Positions 37,201 through 51,400 of a stretch of DNA of 64,000 nucleotides are shown here, one piece after another; within the stretch, counting starts at the first letter, position 1, and each line of letters starts with the position of its first letter. The stretch is from Rhytidiadelphus loreus (lineage: Eukaryota > Streptophyta > Bryopsida > Hypnales > Hylocomiaceae). Location: contig OX344763.1 of NCBI GenBank assembly GCA_947034895.1, forward strand, positions 81,487,093 through 81,551,092. Reading direction: 5' to 3'. The position numbers and the translations under genes are program-made. The notes below the pieces were generated by a model. The model did no database searches. It worked only from the letters and a program-made list of their open reading frames with translations, and had not been told where the DNA came from.

Positions 37201-40200
37201 ATTTAATGTCCAAATTGCAAATGGCCGAAGCTCTTGCAATTAGGAAAAGAATATATGATTTGTGAAATTGTGTGGAACTTTCGGGAAGAATAAAAAAAAT
37301 GGAATAAGCCATGCCCTGTATTTAAAAGCGCATGAATCCCGAACTCATGAAATTTGAACGTGAAAGAGTGAAAACAATTTAATGTCCAAGTTGCAAATGG
37401 CCGAAGCTCTTGCAATTAGGAAAAGAATATATGATTTGTGAAATTGTGTGGAACTTTCGGGAAGAATAAGAAAAATGGAATAAGCCATGCCCTGTATTTA
37501 AAAGCGCATGAATCCCGAACTCATGAAATTTGAACGTGAAAGAGTGAAAACAATTTAATGTCCAAGTTGCAAATGGCCGAAGCTCTTGCAATTAGGAAAA
37601 GAATATATGATTTGTGAAATTGTGTGGAACTTTCGGGAAGAATAAGAAAAATGGAATAAGCCATGCCCTGTATTTAAAAGCGCATGAATCCCGAACTCAT
37701 GAAATTTGAACGTGAAAGAGTGAAAACAATTTAATGTCCAAGTTGCAAATGGCCGAAGCTCTTGCAATTAGGAAAAGAATATATGATTTGTGAAATTGTG
37801 TGGAACTTTCGGGAAGAATAAAAAAAATGGAATAAGCCATGCCCTGTATTTAAAAGCGCATGAATCCCGAACTCATGAAATTTGAACGTGAAAGAGTGAA
37901 AACAATTTAATGTCCAAATTGCAAATGGCCGAAGCTCTTGCAATTAGGAAAAGAATATATGATTTGTGAAATTGTGTGGAACCCTAGGCAAGAATAAAAA
38001 AAATGGAATAAGCCATGCCCTGTATTTAAAAGCGCATGAATCCCGAACTCATGAAATTTGAACGTGAAAGAGTGAAAACAATTTAATGTCCAAGTTGCAA
38101 ATGGCCTAAGCTCTTGCAATTAGGAAAAGAATATATGATTTGTGAAATTGTGTGGAACCCTAGGCAAGAATAAAAAAAATGGAATAAGCCATGCCCTGTA
38201 TTTAAAAGCGCATGAATCCCGAACTCATGAAATTTGAACGTGAAAGAGTGAAAACAATTTAATGTCCAAGTTGCAAATGGCCTAAGCTCTTGCAATTAGG
38301 AAAAGAATATATGATTTGTGAAATTGTGTGGAACTTTCGGGAAGAATAAAAAAAATGGAATAAGCCATGCCCTGTATTTAAAAGCGCATGAATCCCGAAC
38401 TCATGAAATTTGAACGTGAAAGAGTGAAAACAATTTAATGTCCAAATTGCAAATGGCCGAAGCTCTTGCAATTAGGAAAAGAATATATGATTTGTGAAAT
38501 TGTGTGGAACCCTAGGCAAGAATAAAAAAAATGGAATAAGCCATGCCCTGTATTTAAAAGCGCATGAATCCCGAACTCATGAAATTTGAACGTGAAAGAG
38601 TGAAAACAATTTAATGTCCAAGTTGCAAATGGCCGAAGCTCTTGCAATTAGGAAAAGAATATATGATTTGTGAAATTGTGTGGAACTTTCGGCAAGAATA
38701 AGAAAAATGGAATAAGCCATGCCCTGTATTTAAAAGCGCATGAATCCCGAACTCATGAAATTTGAACGTGAAAGAGTGAAAACAATTTAATGTCCAAGTT
38801 GCAAATGGCCTAAGCTCTTGCAATTAGGAAAAGAATATATGATTTGTGAAATTGTGTGGAACCCTAGGCAAGAATAAGAAAAATGGAATAAGCCATGCCC
38901 TGTATTTAAAAGCGCATGAATCCCGAACTCATGAAATTTGAACGTGAAAGAGTGAAAACAATTTAATGTCCAAGTTGCAAATGGCCGAAGCTCTTGCAAT
39001 TAGGAAAAGAATATATGATTTGTGAAATTGTGTGGAACTTTCGGGAAGAATAAGAAAAATGGAATAAGCCATGCCCTGTATTTAAAAGCGCATGAATCCC
39101 GAACTCATGAAATTTGAACGTGAAAGAGTGAAAACAATTTAATGTCCAAATTGCAAATGGCCGAAGCTCTTGCAATTAGGAAAAGAATATATGATTTGTG
39201 AAATTGTGTGGAACTTTCGGGAAGAATAAAAAAAATGGAATAAGCCATGCCCTGTATTTAAAAGCGCATGAATCCCGAACTCATGAAATTTGAACGTGAA
39301 AGAGTGAAAACAATTTAATGTCCAAGTTGCAAATGGCCGAAGCTCTTGCAATTAGGAAAAGAATATATGATTTGTGAAATTGTGTGGAACTTTCGGGAAG
39401 AATAAAAAAAATGGAATAAGCCATGCCCTGTATTTAAAAGCGCATGAATCCCGAACTCATGAAATTTGAACGTGAAAGAGTGAAAACAATTTAATGTCCA
39501 AGTTGCAAATGGCCGAAGCTCTTGCAATTAGGAAAAGAATATATGATTTGTGAAATTGTGTGGAACTTTCGGGAAGAATAAAAAAAATGGAATAAGCCAT
39601 GCCCTGTATTTAAAAGCGCATGAATCCCGAACTCATGAAATTTGAACGTGAAAGAGTGAAAACAATTTAATGTCCAAATTGCAAATGGCCGAAGCTCTTG
39701 CAATTAGGAAAAGAATATATGATTTGTGAAATTGTGTGGAACTTTCGGCAAGAATAAGAAAAATGGAATAAGCCATGCCCTGTATTTAAAAGCGCATGAA
39801 TCCCGAACTCATGAAATTTGAACGTGAAAGAGTGAAAACAATTTAATGTCCAAGTTGCAAATGGCCTAAGCTCTTGCAATTAGGAAAAGAATATATGATT
39901 TGTGAAATTGTGTGGAACCCTAGGCAAGAATAACAAAAATGGAATAAGCCATGCCCTGTATTTAAAAGCGCATGAATCCCGAACTCATGAAATTTGAACG
40001 TGAAAGAGTGAAAACAATTTAATGTCCAAGTTGCAAATGGCCTAAGCTCTTGCAATTAGGAAAAGAATATATGATTTGTGAAATTGTGTGGAACTTTCGG
40101 CAAGAATAAGAAAAATGGAATAAGCCATGCCCTGTATTTAAAAGCGCATGAATCCCGAACTCATGAAATTTGAACGTGAAAGAGTGAAAACAATTTAATG

Positions 40201-41074
40201 TCCAAGTTGCAAATGGCCGAAGCTCTTGCAATTAGGAAAAGAATATATGATTTGTGAAATTGTGTGGAACCCTAGGCAAGAATAAGAAAAATGGAATAAG
40301 CCATGCCCTGTATTTAAAAGCGCATGAATCCCGAACTCATGAAATTTGAACGTGAAAGAGTGAAAACAATTTAATGTCCAAGTTGCAAATGGCCGAAGCT
40401 CTTGCAATTAGGAAAAGAATATATGATTTGTGAGATTGTGTGGAACCCTAGGCAAGAATAAGAAAAATGGAATAAGCCATGCCCTGTATTTAAAAGCGCA
40501 TGAATCCCGAACTCATGAAATTTGAACGTGAAAGAGTGAAAACAATTTAATGTCCAAGTTGCAAATGGCCAAAGCTCTTGCAATTAGGAAAAGAATATAT
40601 GATTTGTGAAATTGTGTGGAACTTTCGGCAAGAATAAGAAAAATGGAATAAGCCATGCCCTGTATTTAAAAGCGCATGAATCCCGAACTCATGAAATTTG
40701 AACGTGAAAGAGTGAAAACAATTTAATGTCCAAGTTGCAAATGGCCGAAGCTCTTGCAATTAGGAAAAGAATATATGATTTGTGAAAATGTGTGGAACCC
40801 TAGGCAAGAATAAGAAAAATGGAATAAGCCATGCCCTGTATTTAAAAGCGCATGAATCCCGAACTCATGAAATTTGAACGTGAAAGAGTGAAAACAATTT
40901 AATGTCCAAGTTGCAAATGGCCGAAGCTCTTGCAATTAGGAAAAAAATATATGATTTGTGAAATTGAGTGGAATCCTAGGCAAGAATAAGAAAAATGGAA
41001 TAAGCCATGCCCTGTATTTAAAAGCGCATGAATCCCGAACTCATGAAATTTGAACGTGAAAGAGTGAAAACAAT
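34247..41074 (+). repeat. Array segment rich in ctttcggg monomers, with a dimeric run
   Basis: The ctttcggg form (149 g) dominates here. Unlike elsewhere it is sometimes paired with g at position 158 (about 36,675-37,767 and 38,963) or with c (34,739 and 34,915). Between 36,675 and 37,378 two types alternate twice, a 352-bp dimer. The gag variant near monomer position 135 occurs at 35,159 and 40,967, which are 33 monomers apart, in a similar neighbour order. Private changes include 35,176, the pair 37,048-37,049, 40,571, 40,788 and 40,974. No non-satellite sequence is present. Confidence 0.75.
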
Positions 41075-44000
41075 TTAATGTCCAAGTTGCAAATGGCCTA
41101 AGCTCTTGCAATTAGGAAAAGAATATATGATTTGTGAAATTGTGTGGAACTTTCGGGAAGAATAAAAAAAATGGAATAAGCCATGCCCTGTATTTAAAAG
41201 CGCATGAATCCCGAACTCATGAAATTTGAACGTGAAAGAGTGAAAACAATTTAATGTCCAAATTGCAAATGGCCGAAGCTCTTGCAATTAGGAAAAGAAT
41301 ATATGATTTGTGAAATTGTGTGGAACTTTCGGCAAGAATAAAAAAAATGGAATAAGCCATGCCCTGTATTTAAAAGCGCATGAATCCCGAACTCATGAAA
41401 TTTGAACGTGAAAGAGTGAAAACAATTTAATGTCCAAGTTGCAAATGGCCTAAGCTCTTGCAATTAGGAAAAGAATATATGATTTGTGAAATTGTGTGGA
41501 ACTTTCGGCAAGAATAAGAAAAATGGAATAAGCCATGCCCTGTATTTAAAAGCGCATGAATCCCGAACTCATGAAATTTGAACGTGAAAGAGTGAAAACA
41601 ATTTAATGTCCAAGTTGCAAATGGCCTAAGCTCTTGCAATTAGGAAAAGAATATATGATTTGTGAAATTGTGTGGAACCCTAGGCAAGAATAAGAAAAAT
41701 GGAATAAGCCATGCCCTGTATTTAAAAGCGCATGAATCCCGAACTCATGAAATTTGAACGTGAAAGAGTGAAAACAATTTAATGTCCAAGTTGCAAATGG
41801 CCGAAGCTCTTGCAATTAGGAAAAGAATATATGATTTGTGAAATTGTGTGGAACTTTCGGCAAGAATAAGAAAAATGGAATAAGCCATGCCCTGTATTTA
41901 AAAGCGCATGAATCCCGAACTCATGAAATTTGAACGTGAAAGAGTGAAAACAATTTAATGTCCAAGTTGCAAATGGCCTAAGCTCTTGCAATTAGGAAAA
42001 GAATATATGATTTGTGAAATTGTGTGGAACTTTCGGGAAGAATAAAAAAAATGGAATAAGCCATGCCCTGTATTTAAAAGCGCATGAATCCCGAACTCAT
42101 GAAATTTGAACGTGAAAGAGTGAAAACAATTTAATGTCCAAGTTGCAAATGGCCTAAGCTCTTGCAATTAGGAAAAGAATATATGATTTGTGAAATTGTG
42201 TGGAACCCTAGGCAAGAATAAGAAAAATGGAATAAGCCATGCCCTGTATTTAAAAGCGCATGAATCCCGAACTCATGAAATTTGAACGTGAAAGAGTGAA
42301 AACAATTTAATGTCCAAGTTGCAAATGGCCGAAGCTCTTGCAATTAGGAAAAGAATATATGATTTGTGAAATTGTGTGGAACTTTCGGCAAGAATAAGAA
42401 AAATGGAATAAGCCATGCCCTGTATTTAAAAGCGCATGAATCCCGAACTCATGAAATTTGAACGTGAAAGAGTGAAAACAATTTAATGTCCAAATTGCAA
42501 ATGGCCGAAGCTCTTGCAATTAGGAAAAGAATATATGATTTGTGAAATTGTGTGGAACTTTCGGCAAGAATAAAAAAAATGGAATAAGCCATGCCCTGTA
42601 TTTAAAAGCGCATGAATCCCGAACTCATGAAATTTGAACGTGAAAGAGTGAAAACAATTTAATGTCCAAGTTGCAAATGGCCGAAGCTCTTGCAATTAGG
42701 AAAAGAATATATGATTTGTGAGATTGTGTGGAACCCTAGGCAAGAATAAGAAAAATGGAATAAGCCATGCCCTGTATTTAAAAGCGCATGAATCCCGAAC
42801 TCATGAAATTTGAACGTGAAAGAGTGAAAACAATTTAATGTCCAAGTTGCAAATGGCCTAAGCTCTTGCAATTAGGAAAAGAATATATGATTTGTGAAAT
42901 TGTGTGGAACTTTCGGCAAGAATAAAAAAAATGGAATAAGCCATGCCCTGTATTTAAAAGCGCATGAATCCCGAACTCATGAAATTTGAACGTGAAAGAG
43001 TGAAAACAATTTAATGTCCAAGTTGCAAATGGCCGAAGCTCTTGCAATTAGGAAAAGAATATATGATTTGTGAGATTGTGTGGAACCCTAGGCAAGAATA
43101 AGAAAAATGGAATAAGCCATGCCCTGTATTTAAAAGCGCATGAATCCCGAACTCATGAAATTTGAACGTGAAAGAGTGAAAACAATTTAATGTCCAAGTT
43201 GCAAATGGCCTAAGCTCTTGCAATTAGGAAAAGAATATATGATTTGTGAAATTGTGTGGAACCCTAGGCAAGAATAAGAAAAATGGAATAAGCCATGCCC
43301 TGTATTTAAAAGCGCATGAATCCCGAACTCATGAAATTTGAACGTGAAAGAGTGAAAACAATTTAATGTCCAAGTTGCAAATGGCCTAAGCTCTTGCAAT
43401 TAGGAAAAGAATATATGATTTGTGAAATTGTGTGGAACCCTAGGCAAGAATAAAAAAAATGGAATAAGCCATGCCCTGTATTTAAAAGCGCATGAATCCC
43501 GAACTCATGAAATTTGAACGTGAAAGAGTGAAAACAATTTAATGTCCAAGTTGCAAATGGCCTAAGCTCTTGCAATTAGGAAAAGAATATATGATTTGTG
43601 AAATTGTGTGGAACCCTAGGCAAGAATAAGAAAAATGGAATAAGCCATGCCCTGTATTTAAAAGCGCATGAATCCCGAACTCATGAAATTTCAACGTGAA
43701 AGAGTGAAAACAATTTAATGTCCAAGTTGCAAATGGCCGAAGCTCTTGCAATTAGGAAAAGAATATATGATTTGTGAAATTGTGTGGGACTTTCGGCAAG
43801 AATAAAAAAAATGGAATAAGCCATGCCCTGTATTTAAAAGCGCATGAATCCCGAACTCATGAAATTTGAACGTGAAAGAGTGAAAACAATTTAATGTCCA
43901 AGTTGCAAATGGCCGAAGCTCTTGCAATTAGGAAAAGAATATATGATTTGTGAAATTGTGTGGAACCCTAGGCAAGAATAAGAAAAATGGAATAAACCAT

Positions 44001-47000
44001 GCCCTGTATTTAAAAGCGCATGAATCCCGAACTCATGAAATTTGAACGTGAAAGAGTGAAAACAATTTAACGTCCAAGTTGCAAATGGCCGAAGCTCTTG
44101 CAATTAGGAAAAGAATATATGATTTGTGAAATTGTGTGGAACCCTCGGCAAGAATAAGAAAAATGGAATAAGCCATGCCCTGTATTTAAAAGCGCATGAA
44201 TCCCGAACTCATGAAATTTGAACGTGAAAGAGTGAAAACAATTTAATGTCCAAGTTGCAAATGGCCGAAGCTCTTGCAATTAGGAAAAGAATATATGATT
44301 TGTGAAATTGTGTGGAACTTTCGGGAAGAATAAAAAAAATGGAATAAGCCATGCCCTGTATTTAAAAGCGCATGAATCCCGAACTCATGAAATTTGAACG
44401 TGATAGAGTGAAAACAATTTAATGTCCAAATTGCAAATGGCCGAAGCTCTTGCAATTAGGAAAAGAATATATGATTTGTGAAATTGTGTGGAACTTTCGG
44501 CAAGAATAAGAAAAATGGAATAAGCCATGCCCTGTATTTAAAAGCGCATGAATCCCGAACTCATGAAATTTGAACGTGAAAGAGTGAAAACAATTTAATG
44601 TCCAAGTTGCAAATGGCCGAAGCTCTTGCAATTAGGAAAAGAATATATGATTTGTGAAATTGTGTGGAACTTTCGGCAAGAATAAGAAAAATGGAATAAG
44701 CCATGCCCTGTATTTAAAAGCGCATGAATCCCGAACTCATGAAATTTGAACGTGAAAGAGTGAAAACAATTTAATGTCCAAGTTGCAAATGGCCGAAGCT
44801 CTTGCAATTAGGAAAAGAATATATGATTTGTGAAATTGTGTGGAACTTTCGGGAAGAATAAAAAAAATGGAATAAGCCATGCCCTGTATTTAAAAGCGCA
44901 TGAATCCCGAACTCATGAAATTTGAACGTGATAGAGTGAAAACAATTTAATGTCCAAATTGCAAATGGCCGAAGCTCTTGCAATTAGGAAAAGAATATAT
45001 GATTTGTGAAATTGTGTGGAACTTTCGGGAAGAATAAAAAAAATGGAATAAGCCATGCCCTGTATTTAAAAGCGCATGAATCCCGAACTCATGAAATTTG
45101 AACGTGAAAGAGTGAAAACAATTTAATGTCCAAGTTGCAAATGGCCTAAGCTCTTGCAATTAGGAAAAGAATATATGATTTGTGAAATTGTGTGGAACTT
45201 TCGGCAAGAATAAGAAAAATGGAATAAGCCATGCCCTGTATTTAAAAGCGCATGAATCCCGAACTCATGAAATTTGAACGTGAAAGAGTGAAAACAATTT
45301 AATGTCCAAGTTGCAAATGGCCGAAGCTCTTGCAATTAGGAAAAGAATATATGATTTGTGAAATTGTGTGGAACTTTCGGGAAGAATAAAAAAAATGGAA
45401 TAAGCCATGCCCTGTATTTAAAAGCGCATGAATCCCGAACTCATGAAATTTGAACGTGAAAGAGTGAAAACAATTTAATGTCCAAGTTGCAAATGGCCTA
45501 AGCTCTTGCAATTAGGAAAAGAATATATGATTTGTGAAATTGTGTGGAACTTTCGGCAAGAATAAGAAAAATGGAATAAGCCATGCCCTGTATTTAAAAG
45601 CGCATGAATCCCGAACTCATGAAATTTGAACGTGAAAGAGTGAAAACAATTTAATGTCCAAGTTGCAAATGGCCGAAGCTCTTGCAATTAGGAAAAGAAT
45701 ATATGATTTGTGAAATTGTGTGGAACTTTCGGCAAGAATAAGAAAAATGGAATAAGCCATGCCCTGTATTTAAAAGCGCATGAATCCCGAACTCATGAAA
45801 TTTGAACGTGAAAGAGTGAAAACAATTTAATGTCCAAGTTGCAAATGGCCGAAGCTCTTGCAATTAGAAAAAGAATATATGATTTGTGAAATTGTGTGGA
45901 GCTTTCGGCAAGAATAAGAAAAATGGAATAAGCCATGCCCTGTATTTAAAAGCGCATGAATCCCGAACTCATGAAATTTGAACGTGAAAGAGTGAAAACA
46001 ATTTAATGTCCAAGTTGCAAATGGCCTAAGCTCTTGCAATTAGGAAAAGAATATATGATTTGTGAAATTGTGTGGAACTTTCGGCAAGAATAAGAAAAAT
46101 GGAATAAGCCATGCCCTGTATTTAAAAGCGCATGAATCCCGAACTCATGAAATTTGAACGTGAAAGAGTGAAAACAATTTAATGTCCAAGTTGCAAATGG
46201 CCGAAGCTCTTGCAATTAGGAAAAGAATATATGATTTGTGAAATTGTGTGGAACCCTAGGCAAGAATAAAAAAAATGGAATAAGCCATGCCCTGTATTTA
46301 AAAGCGCATGAATCCCGAACTCATGAAATTTGAACGTGAAAGAGTGAAAACAATTTAATGTCCAAGTTGCAAATGGCCTAAGCTCTTGCAATTAGGAAAA
46401 GAATATATGATTTGTGAGATTGTGTGGAACCCTAGGCAAGAATAAGAAAAATGGAATAAGCCATGCCCTGTATTTAAAAGCGCATGAATCCCGAACTCAT
46501 GAAATTTGAACGTGAAAGAGTGAAAACAATTTAATGTCCAAGTTGCAAATGGCCTAAGCTCTTGCAATTAGGAAAAGAATATATGATTTGTGAAATTGTG
46601 TGGAACCCTAGGCAAGAATAAGAAAAATGGAATAAGCCATGCCCTGTATTTAAAAGCGCATGAATCCCGAACTCATGAAATTTGAACGTGAAAGAGTGAA
46701 AACAATTTAATGTCCAAGTTGCAAATGGCCTAAGCTCTTGCAATTAGGAAAAGAATATATGATTTGTGAAATTGTGTGGAACTTTCGGCAAGAATAAGAA
46801 AAATGGAATAAGCCATGCCCTGTATTTAAAAGCGCATGAATCCCGAACTCATGAAATTTGAACGTGAAAGAGTGAAAACAATTTAATGTCCAAGTTGCAA
46901 ATGGCCTAAGCTCTTGCAATTAGGAAAAGAATATATGATTTGTGAAATTGTGTGGAACCCTAGGCAAGAATAAGAAAAATGGAATAAGCCATGCCGTGTA

Positions 47001-48466
47001 TTTAAAAGCGCATGAATCCCGAACTCATGAAATTTGAACGTGAAAGAGTGAAAACAATTTAATGTCCAAATTGCAAATGGCCTAAGCTCTTGCAATTAGG
47101 AAAAGAATATATGATTTGTGAAATTGTGTGGAACCCTAGGCAAGAATAAAAAAAATGGAATAAGCCATGCCCTGTATTTAAAAGCGCATGAATCCCGAAC
47201 TCATGAAATTTGAACGTGAAAGAGTGAAAACAATTTAATGTCCAAGTTGCAAATGGCCTAAGCTCTTGCAATTAGGAAAAGAATATATGATTTGTGAAAT
47301 TGTGTGGAACCCTAGGCAAGAATAAGAAAAATGGAATAAGCCATGCCCTGTATTTAAAAGCGCATGAATCCCGAACTCATGAAATTTGAACGTGAAAGAG
47401 TGAAAACAATTTAATGTCCAAGTTGCAAATGGCCTAAGCTCTTGCAATTAGGAAAAGAATATATGATTTGTGAAATTGTGTGGAACCCTAGGCAAGAATA
47501 AGAAAAATGGAATAAGCCATGCCCTGTATTTAAAAGCGCATGAATCCCGAACTCATGAAATTTGAACGTGAAAGAGTGAAAACAATTTAATGTCCAAGTT
47601 GCAAATGGCCGAAGCTCTTGCAATTAGGAAAAGAATATATGATTTGTGAAATTGTGTGGAACTTTCGGCAAGAATAAGAAAAATGGAATAAGCCATGCCC
47701 TGTATTTAAAAGCGCATGAATCCCGAACTCATGAAATTTGAACGTGAAAGAGTGAAAACAATTTAATGTCCAAGTTGCAAATGGCCGAAGCTCTTGCAAT
47801 TAGGAAAAGAATATATGATTTGTGAAATTGTGTGGAACCCTAGGCAAGAATAAGAAAAATGGAATAAGCCATGCCCTGTATTTAAAAGCGCATGAATCCC
47901 GAACTCATGAAATTTGAACGTGAAAGAGTGAAAACAATTTAATGTCCAAGTTGCAAATGGCCTAAGCTCTTGCAATTAGGAAAAGAATATATGATTTGTG
48001 AAATTGTGTGGAACTTTCGGCAAGAATAAGAAAAATGGAATAAGCCATGCCCTGTATTTAAAAGCGCATGAATCCCGAACTCATGAAATTTGAACGTGAA
48101 AGAGTGAAAACAATTTAATGTCCAAGTTGCAAATGGCCGAAGCTCTTGCAATTAGGAAAAGAATATATGATTTGTGAAATTGTGTGGAACTTTCGGCAAG
48201 AATAAGAAAAATGGAATAAGCCATGCCCTGTATTTAAAAGCGCATGAATCCCGAACTCATGAAATTTGAACGTGAAAGTGTGAAAACAATTTAATGTCCA
48301 AATTGCAAATGGCCGAAGCTCTTGCAATTAGGAAAAGAATATATGATTTGTGAAATTGTGTGGAACCCTAGGCAAGAATAAGAAAAATGGAATAAGCCAT
48401 GCCCTGTATTTAAAAGCGCATGAATCCCGAACTCATGAAATTTGAACGTGAAAGAGTGAAAACAAT
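41075..48466 (+). repeat. Array segment dominated by position-158 g monomers, with a 3-mer
   Basis: Most of these monomers carry g at position 158, with either ctttcgg or ccctagg. A trimer is visible: the rare a-to-t change at monomer position 52 (gtgatagag) occurs at 44,404 and 44,932, 528 bases or three monomers apart, in matching context. One monomer shows the mixed form ccctcgg (44,146). Scattered private changes include 43,692, 43,788, 43,996, 44,071, 45,868, 45,901, 46,996 and 48,279. I see no gene or insertion. Confidence 0.75.
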
Positions 48467-51400
48467 TTAATGTCCAAGTTGCAAATGGCCGAAGCTCTTG
48501 CAATTAGGAAAAGAATATATGATTTGTGAAATTGTGTGGAACCCTAGGCAAGAATAAAAAAAATGGAATAAGCCATGCCCTGTATTTAAAAGCGCATGAA
48601 TCCCGAACTCATGAAATTTGAACGTGAAAGAGTGAAAACAATTTAATGTCCAAGTTGCAAATGGCCGAAGCTCTTGCAATTAGGAAAAGAATATATGATT
48701 TGTGAAATTGTGTGGAACTTTCGGCAAGAATAAGAAAAATGGAATAAGCCATGCCCTGTATTTAAAAGCGCATGAATCCCGAACTCATGAAATTTGAACG
48801 TGAAAGAGTGAAAACAATTTAATGTCCAAGTTGCAAATGGCCGAAGCTCTTGCAATTAGGAAAAGAATATATGATTTGGGAAATTGTGTGGAACCCTAGG
48901 CAAGAATAAGAAAAATGGAATAAGCCATGCCCTGTATTTAAAAGCGCATGAATCCCGAACTCATGAAATTTGAACGTGAAAGAGTGAAAACAATTTAATG
49001 TCCAAGTTGCAAATGGCCGAAGCTCTTGCAATTAGGAAAAGAATATATGATTTGTGAAATTGTGTGGAACCCTAGGCAAGAATAAGAAAAATGGAATAAG
49101 CCATGCCCTGTATTTAAAAGCGCATGAATCCCGAACTCATGAAATTTGAACGTGAAAGAGTGAAAACAATTTAATGTCCAAGTTGCAAATGGCCTAAGCT
49201 CTTGCAATTAGGAAAAGAATATATGATTTGTGAAATTGTGTGGAACCCTAGGCAAGAATAAAAAAAATGGAATAAGCCATGCCCTGTATTTAAAAGCGCA
49301 TGAATCCCGAACTCATGAAATTTGAACGTGAAAGAGTGAAAACAATTTAATGTCCAAATTGCAAATGGCCGAAGCTCTTGCAATTAGGAAAAGAATATAT
49401 GATTTGTGAAATTGTGTGGAACTTTCGGCAAGAATAAGAAAAATGGAATAAGCCATGCCCTGTATTTAAAAGCGCATGAATCCCGAACTCATGAAATTTG
49501 AACGTGAAAGAGTGAAAACAATTTAATGTCCAAGTTGCAAATGGCCTAAGCTCTTGCAATTAGGAAAAGAATATATGATTTGTGAAATTGTGTGGAACCC
49601 TAGGCAAGAATAAGAAAAATGGAATAAGCCATGCCCTGTATTTAAAAGCGCATGAATCCCGAACTCATGAAATTTGAACGTGAAAGAGTGAAAACAATTT
49701 AATGTCCAAGTTGCAAATGGCCTAAGCTCTTGCAATTAGGAAAAGAATATATGATTTGTGAAATTGTGTGGAACCCTAGGCAAGAATAAGAAAAATGGAA
49801 TAAGCCATGCCCTGTATTTAAAAGCGCATGAATCCCGAACTCATGAAATTTGAACGTGAAAGAGTGAAAACAATTTAATGTCCAAATTGCAAATGGCCGA
49901 AGCTCTTGCAATTAGGAAAAGAATATATGATTTGTGAAATTGTGTGGAACTTTCGGCAAGAATAAGAAAAATGGAATAAGCCATGCCCTGTATTTAAAAG
50001 CGCATGAATCCCGAACTCATGAAATTTGAACGTGAAAGAGTGAAAACAATTTAATGTCCAAGTTGCAAATGGCCGAAGCTCTTGCAATTAGGAAAAGAAT
50101 ATATGATTTGTGAAATTGTGTGGAACTTTCGGCAAGAATAAGAAAAATGGAATAAGCCATGCCCTGTATTTAAAAGCGCATGAATCCCGAACTCATGAAA
50201 TTTGAACGTGAAAGAGTGAAAACAATTTAATGTCCAAGTTGCAAATGGCCGAAGCTCTTGCAATTAGGAAAAGAATATATGATTTGTGAAATTGTGTGGA
50301 ACTTTCGGCAAGAATAAGAAAAATGGAATAAGCCATGCCCTGTATTTAAAAGCGCATGAATCCCGAACTCATGAAATTTGAACGTGAAAGAGTGAAAACA
50401 ATTTAATGTCCAAGTTGCAAATGGCCGAAGCTCTTGCAATTAGGAAAAGAATATATGATTTGTGAAATTGTGTGGAACCCTAGGCAAGAATAAGAAAAAT
50501 GGAATAAGCCATGCCCTGTATTTAAAAGCGCATGAATCCCGAACTCATGAAATTTGAACGTGAAAGAGTGAAAACAATTTAATGTCCAAGTTGCAAATGG
50601 CCGAAGCTCTTGCAATTAGGAAAAGAATATATGATTTGTGAAATTGTGTGGAACCCTAGGCAAGAATAAAAAAAATGGAATAAGCCATGCCCTGTATTTA
50701 AAAGCGCATGAATCCCGAACTCATGAAATTTGAACGTGAAAGAGTGAAAACAATTTAATGTCCAAGTTGCAAATGGCCTAAGCTCTTGCAATTAGGAAAA
50801 GAATATATGATTTGTGAAATTGTGTGGAACTTTCGGCAAGAATAAGAAAAATGGAATAAGCCATGCCCTGTATTTAAAAGCGCATGAATCCCGAACTCAT
50901 GAAATTTGAACGTGAAAGAGTGAAAACAATTTAATGTCCAAGTTGCAAATGGCCGAAGCTCTTGCAATTAGGAAAAGAATATATGATTTGGGAAATTGTG
51001 TGGAACCCTAGGCAAGAATAAGAAAAATGGAATAAGCCATGCCCTGTATTTAAAAGCGCATGAATCCCGAACTCATGAAATTTGAACGTGAAAGAGTGAA
51101 AACAATTTAATGTCCAAGTTGCAAATGGCCGAAGCTCTTGCAATTAGGAAAAGAATATATGATTTGTGAAATTGTGTGGAACCCTAGGCAAGAATAAGAA
51201 AAATGGAATAAGCCATGCCCTGTATTTAAAAGCGCATGAATCCCGAACTCATGAAATTTGAACGTGAAAGAGTGAAAACAATTTAATGTCCAAGTTGCAA
51301 ATGGCCGAAGCTCTTGCAATTAGGAAAAGAATATATGATTTGTGAAATTGTGTGGAACCCTAGGCAAGAATAAAAAAAATGGAATAAGCCATGCCCTGTA

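Noticed and set aside
35506..46418. The gagattg variant at 35,506, 40,434, 42,722, 43,074 and 46,418 as proof of a 28-mer here
   Set aside because: The first interval is 4,928 bases, equal to the 28-mer further right, but the surrounding monomer order does not match and the other intervals are 13, 2 and 19 monomers. The equality is probably coincidence.
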